Assembly (NCBI GenBank): GCA_017577925.1
Contig: PKQU01000059.1
Coordinates: forward strand, 1-10,267
From: Bacillota bacterium
GTDB taxonomy: Bacteria; Bacillota; Bacilli; Calditerricolales; Calditerricolaceae
Direction: 5' to 3'
Length of the DNA: 10,267 bases
Position 1 is the stretch's first letter; each line of letters starts with the position of its first letter. The notes below the pieces were generated by a model. That model was given only the letters and a program-made list of their open reading frames with translations, made no database searches and was not told the origin of the DNA. Below, piece after piece: positions 1 to 6,239 of the stretch. The position numbers and the translations under genes are program-made.

Positions 1-529
1 CGCCGACCAGTTCCGGATCCAGGGCCGATGTGGGCTCGTCGAACAGCATCACCTTGGGGTTCATGGCCAGGGCCCGGGCGATGGCCACCCGCTGCATCTG
101 GCCGCCCGACAGGTTGTCGGGGTAGACGTGGGCCTTGTCGCGCAAGCCGACCTTATCGAGCAACTCCAGGGCCCGCGCCTCGGCTTCCTTTGGGTCCATC
201 TTGCGCACCCTGATCGGAGCCAGCGTAATGTTCTCAAGCACGGTCATGTGCGGGAACAGGTTGAAGCGCTGAAAGACCATCCCCACCTCGGCCCGCACCT
301 TGTTGATGTCCGTCTGCGGGTCGGTAATGTCCACGCCGTCGACGATGACCTTCCCCGCCGTCACCTCTTCCAGCCCATTGAGACAGCGGAGGAACGTGCT
401 TTTCCCCGATCCGGACGGCCCGATTACACACACCACCTCCCGTTCCCGCACGGTGCAGGTAATGCCCTTGAGGACTTCCAAATTCCCAAACCGCTTGTGC
501 AAGTCGATCACCTGAATCATGTCGCTCAT
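1..529 (-). CDS. Polar amino acid ABC transporter ATP-binding protein (partial, C-terminus beyond the window)
   Basis: ATPase of an amino acid importer of the GlnQ/ArtM/HisP type, acting on the inner face of the cytoplasmic membrane with an EAA-loop permease. The visible 176 residues hold Walker A GPSGSGKST (37-45), the Q-loop glutamine (Q87 in VFQRFNLFPH), the signature LSGGQ (140-144, followed by MQR where QQR is usual), Walker B VMLFDEP (160-166) and the D-loop SALD (168-171). The H-loop and C-terminus lie outside the window. The start is the ATG at 529, preceded by GGGAGGAT at good distance; an internal ATG at 520 has poorer support. Its ATG overlaps the thiE stop as ATGA, so the two are probably translationally coupled. 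No permease or binding protein is adjacent on this strand, but such a pair lacking an ATPase sits at 4159-5669. Family is certain; the substrate is inferred only as a polar amino acid. Confidence 0.93.
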   Translation of the reverse strand, partial: MSDMIQVIDLHKRFGNLEVLKGITCTVREREVVCVIGPSGSGKSTFLRCLNGLEEVTAGKVIVDGVDITDPQTDINKVRAEVGMVFQRFNLFPHMTVLENITLAPIRVRKMDPKEAEARALELLDKVGLRDKAHVYPDNLSGGQMQRVAIARALAMNPKVMLFDEPTSALDPELVG

Positions 530-1203
530 GATGCATCCTCCCTTCCACAAGCCGCCTTCTGCGCATTCACTTCCCGCACCAACGCCTGCGCGGCCGCCTC
601 CGGATCGGAAGCCCCTCCAATCGCGGACACCACGGCCACCCCATCGGCGCCGGCAGCGATGACGGGCGCGGCGTTTTCCGGTGTAATCCCGCCTATGCCG
701 ACAAGCGGCAAATCCGTACGACTGCGTACATAGGCGACAAACTCCGTCCCCATCGCTTCTCCGGCGTCGGCCTTGGAGACCGTTTTGTACACCGGTCCCA
801 CGCCGAGGTAGTCGGGTCCCTCGCGGAGGGCCACGTCCAGCTCCTCCGGCGTGCCGACGGACATGCCGACAATGCGCCCGGGGCCCAGCAACTTTCGCGC
901 TTCCGACGGCGGCAAATCGTCTTGGCCCACGTGGACGCCGTCCGCGTCAAGCAACAGGGCCAGATCGACGCGGTCGTTGACGATGAAAGGCACACCGCAC
1001 TGGCGGCACCGCTGGCGCACCGCCCGCCCCAGCGCCACGGTCTCGCGCAGGGGGAGCGACGAGTCCTTTTCGCGAAACTGCACCATTGTGACGCCCCCAC
1101 GCAGGGCCGCTTCGACAACCTCCAAAAGCGGCCGTCCGCCGCAATGGGCGCTGCCGATCACGAAATAGACGGAAAGGGCCGCGCGCAGAGCCCGCTTGTC
1201 CAT
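526..1203 (-). CDS. thiE: Thiamine phosphate synthase
   Basis: Joins the HMP pyrophosphate and thiazole phosphate halves to make thiamine phosphate in the cytoplasm. The 225-residue product has the usual family length and TIM-barrel motifs: VQFREKD (41-47), NDRVDLAL (76-83), DADGVHVGQDDLP (87-99), GVGPVYKTVSK (134-144, the pyrophosphate/product loop), GIGGITPENA (169-178) and GADGVAVVSAI (185-195). The ATG at 1203 has an AAAGG directly before it and a GGAG further up, so the ribosome site is not ideal, but the first beta strand (VYFVIGS, 12-18) begins where the family expects it. The gene ends in ATGA overlap with the downstream ABC ATPase; no other thi gene is visible, so this is a solitary thiE here. 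I saw no TPP riboswitch in the leader. Upstream lie a candidate promoter and an inverted repeat. Confidence 0.96.
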   Translation of the reverse strand: MDKRALRAALSVYFVIGSAHCGGRPLLEVVEAALRGGVTMVQFREKDSSLPLRETVALGRAVRQRCRQCGVPFIVNDRVDLALLLDADGVHVGQDDLPPSEARKLLGPGRIVGMSVGTPEELDVALREGPDYLGVGPVYKTVSKADAGEAMGTEFVAYVRSRTDLPLVGIGGITPENAAPVIAAGADGVAVVSAIGGASDPEAAAQALVREVNAQKAACGREDAS

Positions 1204-1239
1204 CCTTTCACCCGCCTCTCCCGCTGTATCGTCACTCTA

Positions 1240-1269
1240 ACATTACCATGCCGGATTTTCTGCACACAA
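1240..1269 (-). promoter_or_regulatory. Candidate promoter of thiE
   Basis: On the minus strand an extended -10 (TGG followed by TAATGT, -10 at 1240-1245) is preceded by TTGTGT (1264-1269) with an 18-base spacer. The start of transcription would fall about 30 bases before the thiE ATG. The -35 is weak and the call rests mainly on the extended -10 and position. Confidence 0.35.
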
Positions 1270-1277
1270 CAAATCGC

Positions 1278-1296
1278 GAAAATCTCCTAGATTTTC
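1278..1296. repeat. Inverted repeat upstream of thiE promoter
   Basis: GAAAATCT-CCT-AGATTTTC, a perfect 8-bp inverted repeat with a 3-base centre. It lies just upstream of the candidate thiE promoter, and one more GATTTTC half-site occurs at 1254-1260 inside that promoter. There is no T-run beside it, so it is more like a protein binding site than a terminator. No regulator is identified. Confidence 0.5.
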
Positions 1297-1300
1297 CCGC

Positions 1301-1337
1301 AAACAAAAAGGAAAACCGCCTGCCGGCAGCAGGCGGT
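1301..1337 (-). terminator. Rho-independent terminator of the Ser/Asp-rich lipoprotein gene
   Basis: A 9-bp stem (1315-1323 with 1329-1337, loop of 5) is followed on the minus strand by TTTTCC and TTTTTG. It begins 25 bases past the stop codon of the lipoprotein gene and separates it from thiE. Confidence 0.85.
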
Positions 1338-1361
1338 GTCCGCGTAAACTTTGCGCATCCG

Positions 1362-1670
1362 TTAGTTGCTGGAAGAGGAAGAATCGCTGGAGCTGTCCGT
1401 GCTCGAGCCGGAATCCGTGGACTCCGTGTCCGACGAACCGGAATCGGTCGAGCTGGAGTCCGAGGAGCTGGAATCGGTGGTGCTGGAATCAGTGGTGCTG
1501 GAATCGGTGGTGCTGGAATCGGTCGAGCTCCCCGTGGACTCTTGGTCGGTGCTTTGCTCTTGCTGGGTATCGCTATTGTCGGTGTTCGACGTGTCTTGGG
1601 AGCTGCAACCCATCAACGCAGCGGCCAAGACCCCCACGAGTAACGCCAACTTCCACCACTTGCGGTTCAT
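1362..1670 (-). CDS. Small lipoprotein with Ser/Asp/Thr pentapeptide repeats
   Basis: Predicted 102-residue lipoprotein of unknown function. The start is the ATG at 1670, behind a perfect AAGGAGG at 7 bases. Residues 1-21 form a lipoprotein signal peptide (MNRKWW, a hydrophobic stretch, then LMGC with Cys22 as the lipidated residue; Met at -2 is slightly off the usual lipobox). The mature 81 residues are almost entirely Ser, Asp, Thr, Gln, Glu and Gly: strongly acidic, no aromatic residue and surely disordered. Over mature residues 30-65 Asp occurs at exactly every fifth position (DSSTT-type units). It lies 134 bases after the sensor kinase in the same direction and ends in a strong terminator, so it may be co-transcribed with the two-component genes or have its own promoter. 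Expression is well supported by the ribosome site, lipobox and terminator; function is not inferable. Confidence 0.82.
   Translation of the reverse strand: MNRKWWKLALLVGVLAAALMGCSSQDTSNTDNSDTQQEQSTDQESTGSSTDSSTTDSSTTDSSTTDSSSSDSSSTDSGSSDTESTDSGSSTDSSSDSSSSSN
1381..1530. repeat. 15-bp tandem repeat inside the lipoprotein gene
   Basis: Ten 15-bp periods in frame, encoding the Ser/Asp pentapeptides. The units at 1471-1485 and 1501-1515 are identical and the one at 1486-1500 differs at one base; outer units are more diverged. Such near-identical in-frame units can gain or lose copies by slippage. Confidence 0.85.
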
Positions 1671-1804
1671 CGGCACTCCTCCTTGTTGGATCAGGATGAT
1701 CTCGTCTTTCTCCTGTACTAACTGTAGGGCAAGGAACGATGAAAAGTGGGAACGAATCGAGACAAAGATGTGAAACATTTGTAAATTAGGATGGACAAGC
1801 CAGG

Positions 1805-3232
1805 CTACGTCACCGCGGGCAACCACAGGCGGAAGGTTGTGCCCTGTCCCAGTTGGCTCTGCACGTCAATCCGGCCGCCGTGGAGCTCCACCAGCTCTTT
1901 GACGATGGCCAGGCCCAATCCGCTCCCGCGGTTCTTCTTTGTCCGGTGGCGATCAACCTTGAAAAAGCGTTCAAAAATCCTCGGTAAATCCTCGGCGGCA
2001 ATGCCCACGCCGGTGTCGGCCACCTCGATGTACACGCCGCCGTCTTCCGCCCAGGCGCGCAACGTGATGCGCCCGTTTTCCGTAAACTTGACGGCGTTGC
2101 TCACCAGGTTGTTCAGCATTTGTTCCACACGCACGCTGTCCCCGCATACAGGCGGCAGCTCGTCCGGCACATCCAGAACGATGGCCGTACCCTTGTCGCG
2201 CGCCTCCGGTTCAAACGTCATGGCCACGAACGCCAACAGTTCCTTCACATCCACCGCCTCACGATTGAGGCGAATGGCATGAGTTTGCAGCTTGGCCAAG
2301 TCGAGCATGTCGTCGATCAGCCGGCTCATGTGTGCCGTCTCGTGGGCCATCAGCCGGTAATAATGTTGCCGCAGCTCCTCGTCTTCCACCAGTCCGTCCT
2401 GCAAGGCCTCCAAAAAGCCCTGCATGCTCGTCAGCGGTGTGCGCAACTCGTGAGACAAGTTGGCAAGCAGCTCGTCGCGCAACCGGTCGAGGCGTTTCCG
2501 CTCGCGTTCGCTGGCCTCCAGCCGATCGGCCAGCTCGTTGAACGTGCGCGCCAGGTCGCCCACCTCGTCATCGCGATGCACATCCAGGCGACGGTCGTAC
2601 CGCCCTTGACGCAGCTCGGCGGCCATCCGCTCCATCTCCTTCAGAGGGCGGGCGATTGACCACGACAGGTACGAGGCGAGCAACGTGGCTGCCACAACGC
2701 CGAGGGCCAAGGCCCAGGCCATCGTCTCGCGCACACGGCTCACCGCGTCGTTGATACCCTTCACCGGGGCATGGAGAACAATGCCCCCGTAGATTTGGTT
2801 GCCCTTTCCCCATGGAACCGCCACGGAGAGCATCGGTTCATTCAGCCCCTCAATGCCGAGGGGACTGATCACCGGCTCCCCTTGTCTCACCTTCTCCACC
2901 ACGCTTTTGGCAACCGATTTCCCGATAAACACCTCGTCGCGGGTGGAGGTGGCCACGATGCGTCCGTGGATGTCAAAGAGCCAGATGCGGGCATCAAAGG
3001 TCTGGTCAAGAAATACGAGCAAATTAACCAGGTCGTCGTTCACTCGGCTCGAGTCCTGGATGGCCAGGTTGATGCGTTTGGCCTTCCGCACCAACTCCAT
3101 CCGTTCCGTCTGATAGATGTAGTGCTGGACAAGATAGGACATGGCCACGCCCACCACGCCCATGGCCAGGATCACGGTTCCCAGAAACCCCAACAAAAGA
3201 CGCCGCGCAATACTACGTTTCCATACCGCCAT
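1805..3232 (-). CDS. Two-component sensor histidine kinase
   Basis: Membrane sensor kinase, 475 residues from the ATG at 3232, which has GAGGTG at a normal distance; an in-frame TTG at 3247 would add five residues. Order of parts: TM1 (about 12-35), an extracytoplasmic sensor of about 135 residues containing a FDIHGRIVATS strand typical of Cache/PAS-like folds, TM2 (about 172-192), HAMP (about 193-243), short coiled coil, HisKA with NLSHELRTPLTS (phosphoacceptor His261), then HATPase with the N box NNLVSNAVKF, G1 DTGVGI, F box FERFFKVD and G2 GSGLGLAIV. It phosphorylates the regulator encoded just upstream, whose gene it overlaps by 20 bases. The architecture resembles PhoR/ResE/WalK-type kinases, but without an obvious cytoplasmic PAS domain I cannot assign an orthologue. 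The stimulus is unknown. Confidence 0.95.
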   Translation of the reverse strand: MAVWKRSIARRLLLGFLGTVILAMGVVGVAMSYLVQHYIYQTERMELVRKAKRINLAIQDSSRVNDDLVNLLVFLDQTFDARIWLFDIHGRIVATSTRDEVFIGKSVAKSVVEKVRQGEPVISPLGIEGLNEPMLSVAVPWGKGNQIYGGIVLHAPVKGINDAVSRVRETMAWALALGVVAATLLASYLSWSIARPLKEMERMAAELRQGRYDRRLDVHRDDEVGDLARTFNELADRLEASERERKRLDRLRDELLANLSHELRTPLTSMQGFLEALQDGLVEDEELRQHYYRLMAHETAHMSRLIDDMLDLAKLQTHAIRLNREAVDVKELLAFVAMTFEPEARDKGTAIVLDVPDELPPVCGDSVRVEQMLNNLVSNAVKFTENGRITLRAWAEDGGVYIEVADTGVGIAAEDLPRIFERFFKVDRHRTKKNRGSGLGLAIVKELVELHGGRIDVQSQLGQGTTFRLWLPAVT

Positions 3233-3926
3233 CGCCGGGCACCTCAAACTTGTATCCCACGCCCCACACCGTCTGGATGCACGGCGGCTGGATCGCCTTC
3301 AGGGCCTGGCGCACTTTTTTCACATGGGCATCAACGGTGCGCGTGTCGCCGAAGTAGTCGTACCCCCACACCTGTTCGAGCAACTCGTCGCGCGTAAAGA
3401 CCGTCCCCGGCGAGGAGGCGAGGAACAGGAGGAGGTCAAACTCCTTCGGCCGAAGCGGCACCGGCTTGCCATCGACCAGCACCAAGCGGCGCCGCCCGTC
3501 AATTTCCAGGCGCGGAAAGACCAGGTGCGGACGCCCGTCGTCGTCGGCCTTCGTTTGACGGTCCATGCGCCGAAAAATGGCCTTGATCCGCGCCACCAGT
3601 TCCCGTGGGCTGAACGGCTTCGTCACATAATCATCAGCGCCCAGCTCCAGGCCCAGAACACGGTCCACCTCGTCATCTTTGGCGGTCAACATGATAATCG
3701 GCACGTCCCAGCGCTGCCGGATTTCTCGACACACTTCAAACCCGTCTTTTCCCGGCATCATCACGTCGAGGAGGACGACATCCGGTTTCTCCCGCTCCAT
3801 GAGGGCCAGCACTTCCTCGCCATTACGGGCTTCGAGGACATGGAGGTTTTGCTTCTGGAAGTACAGACGGATAATCTCGCACACGTTCGGGTCGTCGTCC
3901 CCGATCAGCACCTTCGTTCCTTCCAC
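3213..3926 (-). CDS. OmpR/PhoB-family response regulator
   Basis: DNA-binding response regulator, 237 residues. The receiver domain (about 4-120) has the acidic pair D11/D12, phosphoacceptor D54 in LLDVMMPG, T81 and K103 in YVTKPF. The winged helix domain (about 135-228) has PLRPKEFDLLLFLA, the recognition helix region TRTVDAHVKKVRQAL and the terminal hairpin VWGVGYKF. The chosen start is the GTG at 3926, with AAAGGGGGGAG a few bases ahead and the first beta strand (KVLIGDDD) at the expected place; an ATG at 3968 in frame has GAGGAGG 11 bases away and would add 14 residues absent from the family. It is first in the pair with the sensor kinase and faces the amino acid ABC operon across a repeat-rich divergent region, so it could control that operon, though nothing proves it. 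Confidence 0.95.
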   Translation of the reverse strand: MEGTKVLIGDDDPNVCEIIRLYFQKQNLHVLEARNGEEVLALMEREKPDVVLLDVMMPGKDGFEVCREIRQRWDVPIIMLTAKDDEVDRVLGLELGADDYVTKPFSPRELVARIKAIFRRMDRQTKADDDGRPHLVFPRLEIDGRRRLVLVDGKPVPLRPKEFDLLLFLASSPGTVFTRDELLEQVWGYDYFGDTRTVDAHVKKVRQALKAIQPPCIQTVWGVGYKFEVPGDGGMET

Positions 3927-4039
3927 GGATGCTCCCCCCTTTGCAAAACCCTTGTCCTCCCCTTCCATTCTACCATGAACCTCCTCACCCCTGTCCCCCA
4001 AGAGATCATTACCGCTTACCATCTCGAACCATATTCATA

Positions 4040-4068
4040 ACTATACGAAAAATCGTTGACGTTTTTCA
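4040..4068 (-). promoter_or_regulatory. Possible promoter of the two-component operon
   Basis: On the minus strand TATAGT (4040-4045) is a good -10, but the -35 is poor: TGAAAA at 17 bases or TTGTGA at 20. It lies in the AT-rich divergent region, about 110 bases before the regulator start. Confidence 0.3.
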
Positions 4069-4084
4069 CAATATCATTTACGAT
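4056..4084 (+). promoter_or_regulatory. Promoter of the amino acid ABC operon
   Basis: TTGACG (4056-4061), a 17-base spacer and TACGAT (4079-4084) form a good housekeeping promoter. Transcription would start near 4091, giving a leader of about 68 bases. The -10 lies inside the first palindrome of the tandem repeat, so a protein bound there would block it. Confidence 0.6.
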
Positions 4085-4110
4085 TATTTTCACAATATCG
4101 TTTACGATTA
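4063..4110. repeat. Two tandem 24-bp repeats with palindromic cores, operator-like
   Basis: Units 4063-4086 and 4087-4110 match at 23 of 24 bases (A at 4076, G at 4100). Each contains ATCRTTTACGAT (4073-4084 and 4097-4108); the second is a perfect ATCGT-TT-ACGAT inverted repeat. A weaker copy, ATCGTTGACG, lies at 4052-4061, and ACGA-AAAA-TCGT at 4045-4056. The array covers the -10 and start of the ABC operon and lies upstream of the divergent regulator gene. This suggests a binding site array for a dimeric regulator, possibly the adjacent response regulator; the regulator is not identified by sequence. Confidence 0.75.
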
Positions 4111-4158
4111 TTTGAAAGGGTTTTCATGCAAAGCTTCAGCATGGAGGGATCACGCGAG

Positions 4159-4932
4159 ATGAAAAAAGGACTGGCCGTCTTCCTCGTGAGCCTGCTGAGC
4201 CTGTCCATTCTCGTCGGTTGCGGCACGAAAACCAATTCGTCCGCCTCAGGTGACAGTCCGGCAGGAGAAAAGGTGATCGTTGCAACAGACACCTCGTTCC
4301 CGCCCTTTGAGTACGTCGACCCGAAAACCAACGAATACACCGGCTTCGATATCGAGTTGATCAAGGCGATCGCCGAGGCGGAAGGGCTCGACATCGAGCT
4401 GAAGCCGATGGAGTTCAAGGCCATCATCCCCGGCTTGCAAACGGGCACCCTTGACGCGGCCGTCGCCGGAATCAGCATCACGGAGCAACGGAAGAAAGTG
4501 GTCAACTTCTCCGAACCGTACTTCCGCGCCGGCCTGGTCATCGCCGTCCGCCCCGACAACACCACCATCAAGAGCAAGGATGACCTGAAGGGCAAGACCA
4601 TCGCCGTAAAGCTGGGGACGACAAGCGAAAAGTTTGCCCGCCAGATCGAGGGGGCCACGGTGAAAACCTTTGACAACGGCAACGACGTCTACCTTGAAGT
4701 GATCAACGGCGGCGCCGACGCCGCGATCGAAGACCTCCCGGTGATCAAGCACTACATCGTGCAAAACCCCGGCAAGCTGAAGGTGGTCAGCGAGCCGATG
4801 ACGGGCGACGACTACGGCATCGCCGTGGCCAAGGGCAAAGAAGAGCTGCTGAAGAAAATCAACGACGGCCTGAAGAAAGTGAAGGAAAGCGGCAAGTACG
4901 ACGAGCTGTACAAGAAATACTTCGGCGAATAA
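4159..4932 (+). CDS. Amino acid ABC transporter substrate-binding lipoprotein
   Basis: Extracellular, membrane-tethered receptor of a polar amino acid importer (bacterial solute-binding family 3), 257 residues. The ATG at 4159 has GGAGGG ten bases ahead and starts a classic lipoprotein signal (MKKG, hydrophobic core, LVGC with lipidated Cys21); an ATG at 4126 lacks a site. A Ser-rich linker follows, then the bilobed domain: TDTSFPPFEY (43-52), GFDIELIKAIAE (62-73), AGISITEQRKK (103-113, whose Gly, Ser and Arg111 should bind the ligand carboxylate), NFSEPYF, LGTTSEKF (152-159) and IEDLPV (190-195, Asp192 expected at the ligand amino group). By family knowledge it binds glutamine, arginine or a similar amino acid; I cannot tell which. 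It is first in an operon with the permease, separated by a hairpin. Confidence 0.95.
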   Translation: MKKGLAVFLVSLLSLSILVGCGTKTNSSASGDSPAGEKVIVATDTSFPPFEYVDPKTNEYTGFDIELIKAIAEAEGLDIELKPMEFKAIIPGLQTGTLDAAVAGISITEQRKKVVNFSEPYFRAGLVIAVRPDNTTIKSKDDLKGKTIAVKLGTTSEKFARQIEGATVKTFDNGNDVYLEVINGGADAAIEDLPVIKHYIVQNPGKLKVVSEPMTGDDYGIAVAKGKEELLKKINDGLKKVKESGKYDELYKKYFGE

Positions 4933-4945
4933 GCCGTCCCGTACG

Positions 4946-4968
4946 GGGGAGCGTCCGCTCCCCTCTTC
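4946..4968 (+). terminator. Intercistronic hairpin between binding protein and permease
   Basis: GGGGAGC (4946-4952), loop GTCC, GCTCCCC (4957-4963), followed by TCTTCTTG. It is a compact GC-rich stem with a short pyrimidine tail, so it may be a leaky terminator or an RNA-stabilising stem that keeps binding protein in excess over permease. It overlaps a second palindrome, CCCGTACGGG at 4938-4947. Confidence 0.55.
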
Positions 4969-5009
4969 TTGCGCGGTCACCAAATCCGATCACGGAAAGG
5001 ATGTGTGCG

Positions 5010-5669
5010 ATGATCAATTTTGACATCATCGTCCAATCCCTCGACGTGCTTCTCGTCGGGCTGGGGATGACCCTTCAGCTTACGGTCATCTCCTTGCTGA
5101 TCGCGCTGGTGCTCGGGCTCATCACAGCGCTGATGAAGCTGTCCAAAAAACGGGCGCTCAACGCCATCGCCAACGCGTACATCAACGTGATGCGCGGGAC
5201 GCCCCTCCTCGTGCAGGTCTTCTACATTTACTTCGCGATACCGTCCCTCCTTGGCACCCGCATCGACGCGTGGACGGCGGCCATTTCCGCGCTGAGCCTG
5301 AACGCCGGCGCCTACATCGCCGAGGTATTCCGCTCCGGCATCCAGGCCGTACCGCGCGGCCAGATGGAGGCGGCGCGCTCGCTGGGCATGACGCACCGCC
5401 AAGCCATGCGCTATGTCATCCTGCCGCAAGCCTTCCGCATCGTCATCCCGTCGCTCCTCAACCAGTTCATCATCACGCTGAAGGACACGTCCCTCGTATC
5501 GGTGATCGGCTTTGAGGAACTGGCCCGCAAAGGGCAGCTAATCATCGCCACAACCTATTCGGCCTTTGAGATCTGGACGGTCGTCGCGCTCTTCTACCTG
5601 GTTGTGGTACTCGCCCTCACCCGCCTGTCGGAGTACCTGGAGAAGCGGCTGAACGTGGGAACGCGCTAA
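5010..5669 (+). CDS. Amino acid ABC transporter permease
   Basis: Integral membrane subunit of a polar amino acid importer (HisM/GlnP type), 219 residues. It has the N-terminal signature RGTPLLVQVFYIYF (62-75) and the EAA loop EAARSLGMTHRQAMRYVILPQ (120-140), which docks on the ATPase, followed by AFRIVIPSLLNQFI and the DTSLVSVIG segment (159-167). About five membrane segments are visible, normal for the family, and it should act as a homodimer. The start is taken as the ATG at 5010, with GGAAAGG nine bases before; the ATG at 5001 is directly against that site and less likely. It follows the binding protein gene by 77 bases. No ATPase gene follows, which is unusual for this operon type. Confidence 0.94.
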   Translation: MINFDIIVQSLDVLLVGLGMTLQLTVISLLIALVLGLITALMKLSKKRALNAIANAYINVMRGTPLLVQVFYIYFAIPSLLGTRIDAWTAAISALSLNAGAYIAEVFRSGIQAVPRGQMEAARSLGMTHRQAMRYVILPQAFRIVIPSLLNQFIITLKDTSLVSVIGFEELARKGQLIIATTYSAFEIWTVVALFYLVVVLALTRLSEYLEKRLNVGTR

Positions 5670-5683
5670 CAGCTCCCTCGGAT

Positions 5684-5702
5684 CGGAGCCTCGGCTTCTC
5701 CG
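5684..5702 (+). terminator. Weak hairpin after the permease gene
   Basis: CGGAG and CTCCG pair around a 9-base loop, with two more pairs outside a mismatch, and are followed by TTCCCCTT. The stem is short and the tail is not T-rich, so termination here is uncertain. Confidence 0.25.
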
Positions 5703-5802
5703 TTCCCCTTGCAAGGCGCGCCGCAACGTGTCATCCTGAAAGCAACGGGCGTTTCCGCCACGACCGTCCAAATCATTTATACATACAGGAGGTGCCGGGT
5801 TC

Positions 5803-6150
5803 ATGCGCGACATCGAAACGGTGGAGGCGTTTGACCAAGCGATTGCCGGACCCGACCTGGTCATCGCCGAATTCTACGCTGATTGGTGCCCCGACTGCCA
5901 ACGCATCAAGCCGTTCATGCCGGAGGTGGCCAACGCCTTTTCCGACAAGCTGACCGTCATCCGCGTGGACCGCGAAACGCTGCCCGAGCTGTTTGCGCGC
6001 TACGACGTGTTCGGCATCCCCAGCTTCATCGCGTTCCGGAACGGGCGCGAGCTGATCCGCTTTGTCAGCCGCGACCCGAAAACGCGAGAGGAAATCGAGC
6101 ACTTCTTCCGCCGCGCCGTACAGGTGGCCGAATCGCTCGATGGCGAATAA
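5803..6150 (+). CDS. Thioredoxin-like protein with WCPDC active site
   Basis: Cytoplasmic thioredoxin-fold protein of 115 residues, close to the length of thioredoxin. The active site is WCPDC (Cys29 and Cys32) in EFYADWCPDCQRIKPFMPE, the cis-proline is Pro73 in FGIPSF, and the beta strands LVIAEFYA and LTVIRVD sit as expected. There is no signal peptide. Having Pro-Asp between the cysteines, instead of Gly-Pro of standard thioredoxin, is shared with a subgroup of thioredoxin-like proteins and implies a different redox potential or partner. The ATG at 5803 has AGGAGG ten bases before it. It stands 133 bases after the permease with no convincing promoter of its own, so it could be read from the ABC operon. 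Its partner is unknown. Confidence 0.93.
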   Translation: MRDIETVEAFDQAIAGPDLVIAEFYADWCPDCQRIKPFMPEVANAFSDKLTVIRVDRETLPELFARYDVFGIPSFIAFRNGRELIRFVSRDPKTREEIEHFFRRAVQVAESLDGE

Positions 6151-6154
6151 AGAA

Positions 6155-6187
6155 GCGGCGCCTCGTTTCCCTCGGCCGAGGCGCCGC
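6155..6187 (+). terminator. Terminator after the thioredoxin-like gene
   Basis: An 11-bp GC-rich stem (GCGGCGCCTCG at 6155-6165 with CGAGGCGCCGC at 6177-6187) starts four bases after the stop codon. The tail GCCGTTTGTCC is only mildly T-rich, so efficiency is uncertain. Confidence 0.6.
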
Positions 6188-6239
6188 GCCGTTTGTCCAT
6201 ACCCCCGTTCTCCCGGCTGAAGAACGGACGACCGTTTCA

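Noticed and set aside
128..733. Plus-strand frame covering the ABC ATPase and thiE genes
   Set aside because: It is antisense to two genes with complete family motifs and has no motif itself.
1366..1773. Plus-strand frame of Glu/Ser/Val/Leu repeats opposite the lipoprotein gene
   Set aside because: It is the mirror of the 15-bp repeat. The minus-strand reading has the ribosome site, signal peptide, lipobox and terminator.
1671..1804. Separate promoter for the lipoprotein gene
   Set aside because: Several TTG and TA-rich words occur on the minus strand here, but no pair with acceptable spacing was found. It may be read from the two-component operon.
3905..3976. 23-codon minus-strand frame before the response regulator with GGAGG three bases from its ATG
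   Set aside because: Spacing is too short for good initiation, the peptide is unremarkable, and the GTG start of the regulator has its own site. A leader peptide cannot be excluded but is not supported.
5775..5790. TATACA box just before the thioredoxin-like gene as a promoter
   Set aside because: It sits directly against the ribosome site, so transcription would start inside AGGAGG, and no -35 is present.
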